Source: Naasia sp. (lineage in GTDB: Bacteria > Actinomycetota > Actinomycetes > Actinomycetales > Microbacteriaceae). Taken from it: a DNA stretch of 64,000 bases. Positions 8,253 through 16,734 of this stretch are shown here, piece after piece. Each line of letters begins with the position of its first letter. Position 1 is the stretch's first letter. The translations under genes and the position numbers were made by a program. The notes under the pieces are model-generated. The model saw only the letters and a list, made by a program, of their open reading frames with translations, was not told the origin of the DNA and did not search any database. The stretch spans positions 28,882-92,881 of the forward strand of contig NZ_JAODMK010000024.1 of NCBI RefSeq assembly GCF_025465545.1, given 5' to 3'.

Positions 8253-8329
8253 TGGTTGCGGGGACAGGATTTGAACCTGCGACCTCTGGGTTATGAGCCC
8301 AGCGAGCTACCGAACTGCTCCACCCCGCG
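8253..8329 (-). tRNA. Initiator tRNA-fMet (CAT anticodon)
   Basis: 77-nt cloverleaf on the minus strand with the CCA end encoded (8253-8255). Initiator identity is shown by the unpaired C1-A72 at the acceptor end and three consecutive G-C pairs in the anticodon stem (GGG ... CCC around CTCATAA). The T-arm GTTCAAAT is intact. It is followed by a strong hairpin at 8217-8248. An upstream TAGAGT hexamer (8341-8346 on the complement) is a likely -10. Confidence 0.96.
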
Positions 8330-8397
8330 ATGCATCTGCAACTCTATCAGAGTCCTCGGGGGTGTCGGTCCGGTGTGGGCCACGCAGGCAGAGCACA

Positions 8398-8440
8398 CCG
8401 GCCCGAGACGCACCCGGGACGGGGGCGCTTCTCGGGCCGG
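8398..8440 (-). terminator. Hairpin downstream of the UPF0182 gene
   Basis: 11-bp perfect arms CCGGCCCGAGA (8398-8408) and TCTCGGGCCGG (8430-8440) around a 21-nt loop, 26 nt after the UPF0182 stop. It probably terminates that transcript. The CCCGAGACGC part resembles the arm of repeat family A, but the rest does not align. Confidence 0.6.
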
Positions 8441-8466
8441 AGGTCTGTCGGCAGCGTCAGGCTGGG

Positions 8467-11355
8467 CTAGGAACCGGACGCGGCGAGGGCTCGCTGCACC
8501 GCGTCCTGCAGGCGGGCGTCCGCCTCCGCAGCGGCGACCAGGTCGTTCTTCGCGTACGCAGCGGCGCGGTCCTGGAGCGCCTGGTTGGCGTCGGCGAGAG
8601 CCTTCTGCAGGTCCGGGTTGTCGGTCGGCGTGGTCGGTGTGGTCGGCGTGGTCGGCGTGGTCGTGCCCCCATCGGGCGGAGTCACGGGCGGGACGTCGCC
8701 GTCACCGGCAGCCGCGCCAGAGTCGCCCCCGAACAGCTCGTCGAGCGCGCCGTCCAGCGTGTCCTGGAACGCGATCTTGTCGCCGAACGACACGAGCACC
8801 TTGCGCAGCAGCGGGTACTGCGTCTCACCGCTGGAGCGGACGTACACCGGCTGCACGTAGAGCAGGCCGCCGCCGACGGGAAGGGTCAGCAGGTTGCCCT
8901 GGAGCACAGAGGTGTCCCCTCGGCGCAGCAGGGCCAGCTGGTTGGCCACCTCCGTGTCGGTGTTGAACGTGCTCTGCACCTGCCCGGGCCCCGGCACGTT
9001 GTCCGGCAGCGACAGCAGGCTCAGCTTCCCGTAGCCCGCGGCCACCTTGCCGTCCTGGGACCCCGCGTCCGAGTCGACCGCGAGGTAGCCGGTGAGGATG
9101 CTGCGGCTCTCCGATCCGGTGCGGTTCGGGATGAACGTGGAGTACAGCGAATAGGCGGGCGCGTCCGTGCCCGGGATCTGCATCGTCAGGTAATACGGCG
9201 GCTGCAGCGTGGTGCTCGAGGCGGGCGAGGTGGGGTCGTTCGGAGCCCGCCAGGCGTCGTCACGCTGGTACCACGACCCCGGATCGGTCACGTGGTACTG
9301 CCCGAGCACCGACCGCTGAACCTTGAAGAGGTCGGCGGGGTACCGCACGTGGCTGATCAGGTCGCCGGACATCTCCGACAGCGGCTTGAGCTCGTTGGGG
9401 AACACCTTCTGCCAGGACTGGATGATCGGGTCGGACTGGTCCCAGGCGTAGAGGATGACCTTGCCGGTGTATGCGTCGACCGTTGCCTTGACCGAGTTGC
9501 GGATGTAGTTGATGTCGTCAACGGCATACGCGGGCGTCGGCGTGTAGGTGTCCGCGATCGAGTCGCTCAGGCTGCGGGTGCTCGAGTACGGGTAGGAGGA
9601 CGACGTGGTGTAGCCGTCGATGATCCACTGGATCCGGCCGTCGACCACGGCAGGGTACGGGTCGGAGTCCAGGGTCAGATACGGAGCCACCTTCTCCACC
9701 CGGGTCTTCGGGTCGCGGTCGTACAGGATCTGTGAGTCGGCATTGACCGCGTTGGAGAGGAAGACCTGCTCCGACTGGAACTTGAGCGCGTAGATGAGCC
9801 GCTTGAACCAGTTGTCGAGCTTGGGTCCGCCGTTCCCCTCGAAGGTCGTCGACACCTGTGAGGCGTCCTCGCCGGAGCCGGACGGGTAGTCGAGCTCGAT
9901 CGGGTCGGTCGACTTGGGTGCCCCGACGATCGAGTAGGCGGGCGAGTTCTCGCCGAAGTAGACCCGTGGCTCGAAGTCGCCCAGCTTGCCGCTCGACGGA
10001 ATGCCCGACTCCATGAAGACGGGCTGGCCGTCGGCGGAGCGCTGATTCCCGTACGCGGCGACGAGCCCGTAGCCGTGGGTGTAGACGACCGTGCGGTTGT
10101 ACCAGGTCTGGCCCTCGCCGAGACCGTCCTGGTTCAGCTCACGGATCGCCACCACGGTGTCGGTGGTCTCGCCGTCGATCGTGTAGCGGTCGACGTCGAG
10201 GTCGCGGTGGAACGCGTAGTACTGCTTGAACTGCTGGAACTGGCCGAAGGCCGGCGACACGATCGCGGGATCCAGGATGCGGATGTTCGCGGTGGTCACG
10301 GCGTCCGAGCGCAGCGCCCCCGGCTCGGTCTGGGTCGTCGCCTGATACGGCGTCTCCTTGACGTCCGCGACACCGTACGCGTCGCGGGTCATGTCGATGT
10401 TCTTCTGGATGTACGGCCGCTCGAGGCTCAGCTCGCTCGGGTCCACCTGGAACCGCTGCTGCACCCACGGGTACACGGAGCCGATGATGAGGCTCGCCAC
10501 GATGAGCAGCGCGGTGCCGATCGCGGGCAGGCGCCAGCGGCCGATGAACGCGGTGATGAGGAAGAGCACGGCCACGATGCCCGCGGCGAGCGCGAGGATC
10601 GCCCGGCCGGGAATCACCGCGTTCACGTCGGTGTAGCTGGCACCGGTGATCAGCCCGCCGCTGGAGGAGAGCGTGAGGTACTGGTCGAGGAAGATGCTGA
10701 TCGCCTGCAGGGCGAGGTAGACCGCGGCCGTGATCGCGATCTGCACCCGTGCGCCGCGCGAGATGCGCACCTCACGGCCGGCCACCCGCACGGCTCCGTA
10801 CAGGTAGCTCGTCGCGATCGCGGCGAGCCCGGACAGCAGGACCACCGCGGAGGCGAAGCCGACGAGGCCGTGCAGGAACGGCAGCTCGAACAGGTAGAAG
10901 GAGACGTCGAGCTTGAACTGCGGGTCCACGCGCCCGGACGGGGTGCGGTTGAAGTAGAGCAGCACGGTCTGCCAGCGGGTCGACGCGGAGACCCCCGCGA
11001 AGAGGCCGACGAGCGCCGGGATGCCGAACATGGCCAGCCGGCGCAGCGGCTCGATGACCTGCTGGTAGCGGTCCAGCTGCGAGTTGAGCCGGGCATAGAT
11101 CGGACGGAACCGGTAGGCGAGCAGGATGCTCGCGAAGACCGGGAGGGCCATCCCGAGGAAGCCCGCGAAGAAGAGGCCGATTCCGGAGCCCCATTCGGTG
11201 AGCAGCACCGGCAGGAAGCCCAGCTGGTCATACCAGAGCACGTCGGCGAAGAGCCCGGCGAAGATGAAGAAGAGGATGAGGAGTGCCGCGACGATGCCCG
11301 CGGTGATCGCGAGAGTTGCGCGATTTCGGCGGGGCGCGGCGGCTGTGGACGTCAC
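8467..11355 (-). CDS. UPF0182-family large membrane protein
   Basis: 962-residue protein of the actinobacterial UPF0182 family. About seven transmembrane helices occupy residues 17-310. A long extracytoplasmic domain follows, with family-typical stretches (RPYIQKNIDMTRDAYG, TYTPTPAYAVDDINYIRNSVK). A Ser/Asp/Pro/Thr-rich C-terminal tail carries a TPT repeat (residues about 900-915) and an acidic coiled-coil-like end. GTG start at 11355, with TAGTCT 7 nt upstream and no Shine-Dalgarno, so probably leaderless. Its function is not established. From memory the M. tuberculosis homologue is Rv3193c, next to the PDZ protease as here. Confidence 0.95.
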   Translation of the reverse strand: MTSTAAAPRRNRATLAITAGIVAALLILFFIFAGLFADVLWYDQLGFLPVLLTEWGSGIGLFFAGFLGMALPVFASILLAYRFRPIYARLNSQLDRYQQVIEPLRRLAMFGIPALVGLFAGVSASTRWQTVLLYFNRTPSGRVDPQFKLDVSFYLFELPFLHGLVGFASAVVLLSGLAAIATSYLYGAVRVAGREVRISRGARVQIAITAAVYLALQAISIFLDQYLTLSSSGGLITGASYTDVNAVIPGRAILALAAGIVAVLFLITAFIGRWRLPAIGTALLIVASLIIGSVYPWVQQRFQVDPSELSLERPYIQKNIDMTRDAYGVADVKETPYQATTQTEPGALRSDAVTTANIRILDPAIVSPAFGQFQQFKQYYAFHRDLDVDRYTIDGETTDTVVAIRELNQDGLGEGQTWYNRTVVYTHGYGLVAAYGNQRSADGQPVFMESGIPSSGKLGDFEPRVYFGENSPAYSIVGAPKSTDPIELDYPSGSGEDASQVSTTFEGNGGPKLDNWFKRLIYALKFQSEQVFLSNAVNADSQILYDRDPKTRVEKVAPYLTLDSDPYPAVVDGRIQWIIDGYTTSSSYPYSSTRSLSDSIADTYTPTPAYAVDDINYIRNSVKATVDAYTGKVILYAWDQSDPIIQSWQKVFPNELKPLSEMSGDLISHVRYPADLFKVQRSVLGQYHVTDPGSWYQRDDAWRAPNDPTSPASSTTLQPPYYLTMQIPGTDAPAYSLYSTFIPNRTGSESRSILTGYLAVDSDAGSQDGKVAAGYGKLSLLSLPDNVPGPGQVQSTFNTDTEVANQLALLRRGDTSVLQGNLLTLPVGGGLLYVQPVYVRSSGETQYPLLRKVLVSFGDKIAFQDTLDGALDELFGGDSGAAAGDGDVPPVTPPDGGTTTPTTPTTPTTPTDNPDLQKALADANQALQDRAAAYAKNDLVAAAEADARLQDAVQRALAASGS
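8623..8658 (-). repeat. Four tandem 9-bp units coding TPT in the UPF0182 tail
   Basis: Four consecutive 9-bp units (GGTCGGCGT, one with a single substitution) encode Thr-Pro-Thr repeats in the linker of the UPF0182 protein. Such a tract could vary in copy number between strains without a frameshift. Confidence 0.8.
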
Positions 11356-11362
11356 GGTGTCG

Positions 11363-11368
11363 AGACTA
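11363..11368 (-). promoter_or_regulatory. -10 element of a leaderless UPF0182 transcript
   Basis: TAGTCT on the minus strand, 7 nt before the GTG start at 11355. No Shine-Dalgarno is present, so transcription and translation likely start together. Confidence 0.5.
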
Positions 11369-12502
11369 CCCGGCGCGGCATGGGGGAAGCCCCGAGGGGT
11401 CTACGCCGTCAGCGATAGCCTTCAGCGCCGCGAGAGCGTCGTCGAGGGTGGCGACCGCGATCACATTCACGCCGTCGGGAACATGCCCCACGACCTCGTC
11501 GCAGTTGGACCGGGGCGCGAGGAACCATCGGGCGCCCGCGCGCTGGGCGCCGTGCAGCTTCTGCCGGATGCCGCCGATGGCACCGACCGCGCCCTGGGCG
11601 TCGATCGTGCCGGTTCCCGCCACCCGGGCGCCGCCGGTGAGTGCTCCCGGCGTGAGCTTGTCGTAGAGCCCGAGCGCGAACATCATGCCGGCGCTCGGAC
11701 CGCCCACGTTCTCCAGCTGGATGTCGACCTGGAAGGGGAGGTCGTAGCTGACGGCGATCCCGACGCCGACCACGACCGCCCCGTTGTGCTCGTACGGGGT
11801 GACGCGGATGGTTCCCGCGGTGCCGTCGCGCACGAAGCCGATCGTCGCCTCATGGCCGGTGCCGTTGGCCGCGACGAGCTCACGGAGGCGCGGCAGATCG
11901 GTGGCCTCCTGACCGTTGATGCTCGTGATCCGGTCCCCCTGCTTGAGTTCGCCGGCGGCAGGCGAGCCGTCGAGGAGGGACTGCACGGAGAGGGTGCGCG
12001 GGATGTCGTAGCCCAGCTCGGTCAGGGCGGCCGCGATGGCCTCCTGCTGCGAGTTCTCCATCTGCAGCCGGCTCTCGTCGTCGCGCTGCTCGGAGGTGGT
12101 GCCCGAGGGATAGATCGCCGAGAGCGGCTGCACCGACTTGCTCGGATCGAACCAGGCGAGCGCGACCTGGAGCAGGTCGGGAGGCGCCGCCGGCGTTCCC
12201 ACCACCGACACGGTGAGCAGGTCGAGCGTGCCCTTCGTCGGGTAGGTCTTCTGGCCCGGCACGTCGATGAGCGGCACGTTCTCCCCGGCGTGCTCGGTCT
12301 CGCCGAGGGTGTCGTAGACGGGACCCGGCTGCTCGATCACATACGCGGAGGGGCTGAGCGCCATCAGCACCACGAGGACCAGCGCGAGCGTGAGGAGCAG
12401 CCAGCCGATCCAGGAGCGGTCGGTCCGGCCGGTCGGTCGGGCGCTGAACGGCAGCTCTCGCTCCTCGCGCGGATCGATGGGGGTGCTCACGGCGTCTTTC
12501 AT
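11366..12502 (-). CDS. PDZ-domain Lon-like serine protease (YlbL family)
   Basis: 378-residue membrane-anchored protease. It has a cytoplasmic N-terminus, one transmembrane segment (about 33-50), a PDZ domain (about 165-240) and a C-terminal Lon-type S16 domain. The catalytic dyad is visible as S270 in ENVGGPSAGMM and K315 in GAIGGIRQKL. The outward-facing protease probably handles misfolded or regulatory secreted proteins. Start chosen as ATG 12502: a TACAGT -10 at 12545-12550 (minus strand) would place the transcript start downstream of the alternative TTG at 12556. It is divergent from the DUF2342 gene. From memory Rv3194c is the mycobacterial counterpart. Confidence 0.92.
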   Translation of the reverse strand: MKDAVSTPIDPREERELPFSARPTGRTDRSWIGWLLLTLALVLVVLMALSPSAYVIEQPGPVYDTLGETEHAGENVPLIDVPGQKTYPTKGTLDLLTVSVVGTPAAPPDLLQVALAWFDPSKSVQPLSAIYPSGTTSEQRDDESRLQMENSQQEAIAAALTELGYDIPRTLSVQSLLDGSPAAGELKQGDRITSINGQEATDLPRLRELVAANGTGHEATIGFVRDGTAGTIRVTPYEHNGAVVVGVGIAVSYDLPFQVDIQLENVGGPSAGMMFALGLYDKLTPGALTGGARVAGTGTIDAQGAVGAIGGIRQKLHGAQRAGARWFLAPRSNCDEVVGHVPDGVNVIAVATLDDALAALKAIADGVDPSGLPPCRAG

Positions 12503-12663
12503 GTGGATGCCGGTGTTCGCGGCGGGCAGAAGCGGAAGAGGCTCACTGTAGGGCAAATGCCGGACAGGGCTGATCGCCCGGCGCTACCGTGGATTCTGCC
12601 CGATTGCCCCTGGGAAACCCGCTTGAGCGGGCCTCCCAGAGGGGCACGGCGAGAGGAGCGCTC

Positions 12664-13986
12664 ATGGCCGCCGATGAACGGGATCCGGACCCCGAGAACG
12701 AGCTGCGCGAGATCCTGCGCGAGCTGCTCTCCGGTGGTGCCGGCGTCGATCCCGCCAAGCTGGCCGGGGCGGCCGGCCTGCCGTCCGACCCGGAGAGCAT
12801 GGCTCGGCTGCTCGCCCAGCTGCAGGGTGCGATCGCCAACTCGGACAAGGGCATCGACTGGAAGCTCTCCGTCGACCAGGCCAAGGCCTTCGCCTCACGC
12901 ACGAGCTTCACCCCCACCGACCAGCAGCGCCGCGACCTCGACCAGGCCCTCCACGTGGCCTCGCTCTGGCTCGATGAGGCCACCACCGTGTCCGCCCTGC
13001 CCGACCCGCCGCGGCTCATGAGCCGGGTGGAGTGGATCGAGCAGACGATGCCGTTCTGGAGCCAGCTCGCCGAGCCGGTCGCCACCAGCATCGCGGGCGC
13101 GCTCACGGCCGTCCTGCGCGAGCAGGCGCCCGAGGAGATGGCTTCGATCGCCGGGCAGCTCGTGCGCGGCGTCGGCGGAACCCTCTTCGCCGTGCAGCTC
13201 GGTCAGGTGGTCGGGCAGCTGAGCGCCGAGGTCGTCTCCGGCGGCGATGTGGGCATCCCGCTGCTCGACGAGCGGGCAGGGGTGATCCCGCAGAACCTCG
13301 AAGCGTTCGGCGAGGGCCTCGACATCGCTCCCGACCAGATCTCCCTCTACCTCGCGGTGCGGGAACTCGCCCACGCCCGCCTGTTCCGGCACGCACGCTG
13401 GCTGCGGCTGCAGTTCGTGTCCGCGATCACCGACTTCGCGCACGGCATCAGCATCGACACGAGCCGCGTCGAGGAGCTCGCCGCCAACTTCGACCCGAAC
13501 GACCCCGAGAGCCTGCGCCAGGCGCTGGCCACCGGTGCGCTCATCCCCCCGAAGACCCCCGCGCAGCTGGCCGCACTCGCGCGCCTCGAGACGATGCTCG
13601 CGCTCGTCGAGGGCTGGGTCGACGTCGTCACCGCCGAGGCGACCGCGAGGCTGCCGAAGTCGGATGCGATCGCCGAGTCGGTCCGCCGACGCCGTGCCAC
13701 CGGCGGTCCCGCCGAATCCGCGTTCGCGACCCTGGTCGGGCTGGAGCTGCGGCCCCGGCGCCTGCGCGACGCGGCCCGGATGTGGCAGATCGTCGGGGAC
13801 TCGCTCGGCAACGAGAAGCGGGACGAGCTGTGGTCGCACCCGGACCTGCTGCCCGGTTCCGCCGACATCGACGACCCGGAGGCTCTCGTGCGCCGGCTCA
13901 GCGCGCCCGCCAGCGACGACGACGTGGACCAGGCCATCGAGGAGCTGCTGCGCGGCGACGGCCCGGACCGCCCCGTCGAGGACTGA
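12664..13986 (+). CDS. DUF2342 zinc-metalloprotease-like protein
   Basis: 440-residue member of the DUF2342 (putative zincin, F420-associated) family. The region around residue 230 reads RELAHARLFRHARWL, the position of the HExxH zinc motif of zincins. Here the first His is Arg (RELAH), so classical zinc hydrolysis is doubtful unless another ligand serves. An acidic C-terminal tail follows. The ATG at 12664 has an AGAGGAG Shine-Dalgarno; the upstream GTG frame at 12589 lacks one. A TACCGT -10 candidate lies near 12582. Synteny with UPF0182 and YlbL genes suggests an envelope-related role, but the function is unknown. Confidence 0.85.
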   Translation: MAADERDPDPENELREILRELLSGGAGVDPAKLAGAAGLPSDPESMARLLAQLQGAIANSDKGIDWKLSVDQAKAFASRTSFTPTDQQRRDLDQALHVASLWLDEATTVSALPDPPRLMSRVEWIEQTMPFWSQLAEPVATSIAGALTAVLREQAPEEMASIAGQLVRGVGGTLFAVQLGQVVGQLSAEVVSGGDVGIPLLDERAGVIPQNLEAFGEGLDIAPDQISLYLAVRELAHARLFRHARWLRLQFVSAITDFAHGISIDTSRVEELAANFDPNDPESLRQALATGALIPPKTPAQLAALARLETMLALVEGWVDVVTAEATARLPKSDAIAESVRRRRATGGPAESAFATLVGLELRPRRLRDAARMWQIVGDSLGNEKRDELWSHPDLLPGSADIDDPEALVRRLSAPASDDDVDQAIEELLRGDGPDRPVED

Positions 13987-14021
13987 CCGGCTCCGCACGG
14001 TTGCCGAAGTGCCCTGCCCTG

Positions 14022-14102
14022 TCGCTCAGCAGGCGGAAAGCACTCCAGCAGGCGGAACATGGCCGACACGCCGGGGTGTCGGATTTTCTGCCTGCTGAGC
14101 GA
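14022..14102. repeat. Dispersed palindromic repeat family B, copy 1
   Basis: 18-nt arms TCGCTCAGCAGGCGGAAA (14022-14039) and its near-complement at 14085-14102 enclose 45 nt. The loop contains a direct repeat of the arm (CTCCAGCAGGCGGAA, 14043-14057) and an inner 7-bp hairpin CCGACAC/GTGTCGG (14063-14082). The same organisation recurs at 49812-49897. It lies between two rightward genes. Confidence 0.8.
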
Positions 14103-14204
14103 GAGGCGGGGCGGCAAGGTCACGCCTGCTCGGGACGGACGGCGCCGGGAGCGGGCCTGGGGAGAACGCGCGCGCGAAGGCGCGAGGTCCGGCACCATTC
14201 GCGG

Positions 14205-15113
14205 ATGGTTCTCCGCATCGACCCCGACCTCAGCGTCGTCTGGCGCTCCCCGCACTGCGTGCAGCTCGGCGCCGAGCGGCCGGTCGCGGTGCTCGCGCTG
14301 ACCGGCCCGGGCGAGGAGCGGCTGCTCGCGGCGCTCCGGATCGGCACGACGAGGAGCGCGCTGGAGGTCCTCGCCGCCGAGCTGCCGGGACCGCCACCCG
14401 ATGTCGGCAGCCTCCTCGCTCGGCTCGGCCCCGCGCTCACCAGTGCCGCGGTCCAGTCCTCCCCCCAGGCCGTCGTGGTGGAGCTCTTCGGCAAGGAGGG
14501 CGCCGTCGCTGACGCGGCAGCATTCCTCGCGACGGCGCTGCGCGATGCCGGCTTCCCCGCCGGTCAGCCGGCCGATGCGACAGGACCCGCCTGCGGCGCG
14601 GACCGGCCTTCCGCCCTCGGGGTGCTGACCGCCGCGCACGTCGTGCCCCCGGCGGCGGCGGCCCGCTGGCTGTCGCTCGACCGCCCGCACCTGCCCGTCG
14701 TGTTCGGCGACGTCTCGGTCGAGATCGGTCCCCTCGTCCTCGCCGGCGCAACCGCCTGCCTGCACTGCGTGGAGCGGCACCGCATGGCACGAGCGCCGTT
14801 CCGCCACGCGATCGCGGCTCAGCTTCTCGCGGGCACGCATCCGGCAGCCGCGGCCTCGCGGCCCGCGCTGGTGCTGCAGGCCGCGTCGCTCGTGGTGCGG
14901 GCCGCGGAGGCGGTCCGCGATGGGGACCCCACCGCCTTCGCGGGGAGGTCCCTGCGGGTGCAGCCGGACGGATCGGTCAGGCGAGCACTCTGGCGGCCGC
15001 ATCCGGGATGCTCGTGCCGAGCTCTGTCAGGAACCGCGACCGCTCCCGGGGGGCGGCACGGTGCGGTCCCACCGCGGCCCAGGACAGCCGCAGCGTCGAC
15101 CGCGCCCGCGTGA
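14205..15113 (+). CDS. Four-cysteine cyclodehydratase/ThiF-like protein (Rv3196-like position)
   Basis: 302-residue protein resembling the N-terminal, leader-binding or docking part of TOMM (thiazole/oxazole-modified microcin) cyclodehydratases. It has GPLVLAGATACLHCVERHR at about 175-193 and a C-terminal HPGCSC. The cysteines C185, C188, C269 and C271 make a plausible zinc site (CxxC plus CxC). No TOMM dehydrogenase, docking enzyme or obvious precursor peptide is nearby, so a housekeeping role is more likely than natural-product synthesis. The ATG at 14205 lacks a Shine-Dalgarno; CACCAT ends 7 nt upstream. The last 137 nt are antisense to the 3' end of the UvrD2 gene. Confidence 0.7.
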   Translation: MVLRIDPDLSVVWRSPHCVQLGAERPVAVLALTGPGEERLLAALRIGTTRSALEVLAAELPGPPPDVGSLLARLGPALTSAAVQSSPQAVVVELFGKEGAVADAAAFLATALRDAGFPAGQPADATGPACGADRPSALGVLTAAHVVPPAAAARWLSLDRPHLPVVFGDVSVEIGPLVLAGATACLHCVERHRMARAPFRHAIAAQLLAGTHPAAAASRPALVLQAASLVVRAAEAVRDGDPTAFAGRSLRVQPDGSVRRALWRPHPGCSCRALSGTATAPGGRHGAVPPRPRTAAASTAPA

Positions 15114-16701
15114 TGCCCACGTAGAGCAGCCGCCGCTCCTCCTCCACCGCCTCGGGAGTGCGCGCATAGCCGATCGGCAGGTACCCCTCGGAGACACCGG
15201 CGAGGTAGACCGTGTCCCACTCGAGGCCCTTGGCGGAGTGGAAGGTGGCGAGGGTCACGGCATCCACCGTCGGCTCATGCTGAGCCGCCTGGCGCTCGGC
15301 GAGGTCCTCGACGAACTGGGGCAGCGTCGTTCCCGCCTCGGCCTCCTCGGCCAGGCTCATCAGGGTGTCGAGGGAGTCCCACCGCTCGCGCACCGCGCCC
15401 CGAGTCTCCGGCGGCTGCTGCGACCAGCCGAGGGAGCGGAGCACATCGCTCACGGTCTTGAACAGGGGATCCTGGCTCTGCGTCAGGGCGGCGGCGCGGA
15501 GCATCATCAGGGCCTCCTTCACCTCCCGCCGCTCGAAGAAGCGCGCCGATCCGCGCACCGTGTAGGCCACGTCGCGCTCGGCGAGCGCCGTCTCGAACCC
15601 GGCCGACTGCGAGTTGATGCGGTAGAGCACCGCGATGTCGCGCGGGCGCTCCCCCGCGGCGATCCTCTCGGCAATCGCGTCAGCGATCGATCTGGCCTCA
15701 GCCGGCTCGGTCGGATAGCCGGCCAGCTCCACCGAGCTCGCGTCGGACATGGGCGGCCCTTCGGCCCCGGCAGGCAGCAGGGTGAGGGCTCCGGGCCGGT
15801 CCCGCATCAGGCGGTTGGCCACCGCGATGACGGCCGGCACCGATCGGTAGTTGCGCTCGAGCCGAATGACCTCGGCGTCGGGATGCCGAGCGCCGAAGTC
15901 GAGCAGGTAGTCCGCCTTGGCGCCCGCGAAGGAGTAGATGGTCTGGCTCGCGTCGCCGACGACGCAGAGGTCCCGGTGATCGCCCATCCAGGCGGCGAGC
16001 AGCTGGTTCTGCAGCGGCGACACGTCCTGGTACTCATCGACGACGAAGAACCGGTACTGCTCCCGCACGTGCTGGGCCACGCGCGGCTCCTCCTCGATCA
16101 TGCCGATCGTCGCGAGCAGCACGTCCTCGAAATCGAGCTGGCGGCGCGCGTCCTTCAGCTCCTCGTACGCCCGCTGGATGGCGACCGCCCGGGGCGCGTC
16201 CACCCCGTTGGGCAGCGGCCGGGTCTCAGCGCGGCGCTCGTACTCGTCCAGCGAGACGCCGCTGACCTTGCGCCACTCGATCTCGGCCGCGATGTCCCGC
16301 AGCGCCGCGGTGTCCACGTTCACGTGCACGCTCTCGGCCGCCTGCGCCAGCAGCCGCGCCTTGCTGTCCAGCACGCGGGGCAGCGTGCCTCCGACCACCT
16401 GCGGCCAGAAGTAGCTGAGCTGCGACAGTGCCGCCGAGTGGAAGGTGCGCGCCTGCACGCCCGCGGCGCCGAGCGCCCGGAGCCGGCTGCGCAGCTCCCC
16501 CGCGGCCCGCGTGGTGAAGGTGAGCGCCATCACCCGGCCGGGCGGGTACACGCCGGACGCGACTCCGTACGCGATCCGGTGCGTGATCGCCCGCGTCTTG
16601 CCGGTGCCGGCCCCGGCCAGCAGGCACACCGGCCCGAGCAGCGTCTCGGCCGCCTTGCGCTGCTCCGGATCGAGCCCGGCCAGCAGATCCTCTGCGGTCA
16701 T
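14977..16701 (-). CDS. uvrD2: UvrD2-type superfamily 1A DNA helicase, short form
   Basis: 574-residue SF1A 3'-5' DNA helicase. It has Walker A GAGTGKT (about 30-36), motif II VDEYQDVSPLQ, motif III GDASQTIYSF, motif IV RLERNYRS, motif V TFHSAKGLEWDTVYL and motif VI YVGITRARS. The mycobacterial UvrD2 family normally continues into a tetracysteine segment and an HRDC domain; here the protein ends shortly after motif VI. GGGAGGGGACG gives a good Shine-Dalgarno before the ATG. It sits next to nudC as in other actinobacteria. It is likely involved in nucleotide excision repair or replication-fork maintenance. Confidence 0.9.
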   Translation of the reverse strand: MTAEDLLAGLDPEQRKAAETLLGPVCLLAGAGTGKTRAITHRIAYGVASGVYPPGRVMALTFTTRAAGELRSRLRALGAAGVQARTFHSAALSQLSYFWPQVVGGTLPRVLDSKARLLAQAAESVHVNVDTAALRDIAAEIEWRKVSGVSLDEYERRAETRPLPNGVDAPRAVAIQRAYEELKDARRQLDFEDVLLATIGMIEEEPRVAQHVREQYRFFVVDEYQDVSPLQNQLLAAWMGDHRDLCVVGDASQTIYSFAGAKADYLLDFGARHPDAEVIRLERNYRSVPAVIAVANRLMRDRPGALTLLPAGAEGPPMSDASSVELAGYPTEPAEARSIADAIAERIAAGERPRDIAVLYRINSQSAGFETALAERDVAYTVRGSARFFERREVKEALMMLRAAALTQSQDPLFKTVSDVLRSLGWSQQPPETRGAVRERWDSLDTLMSLAEEAEAGTTLPQFVEDLAERQAAQHEPTVDAVTLATFHSAKGLEWDTVYLAGVSEGYLPIGYARTPEAVEEERRLLYVGITRARSTLRLSWAAVGPHRAAPRERSRFLTELGTSIPDAAARVLA

Positions 16702-16734
16702 CGTCCCCTCCCCCGAGTGGTCGGGGAGCCTCGA

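Noticed and set aside
8398..8440. Fourth copy of repeat family A
   Set aside because: Only CCCGAGACGC matches; the arm beyond it, the loop length (21 nt) and flanks differ. Kept as a terminator.
8623..8658. CRISPR-like short tandem repeat
   Set aside because: Units are 9 bp without spacers and encode a Thr-Pro linker in frame, so it is coding low complexity.
13032..15113. 693-codon frame on the + strand
   Set aside because: The upstream part is a shadow of the DUF2342 gene; only the portion from 14205 has family-like sequence.
14205..15113. TOMM/bacteriocin biosynthesis cluster
   Set aside because: Only one cyclodehydratase-like protein is present; no precursor peptide, YcaO, dehydrogenase or transporter is nearby.
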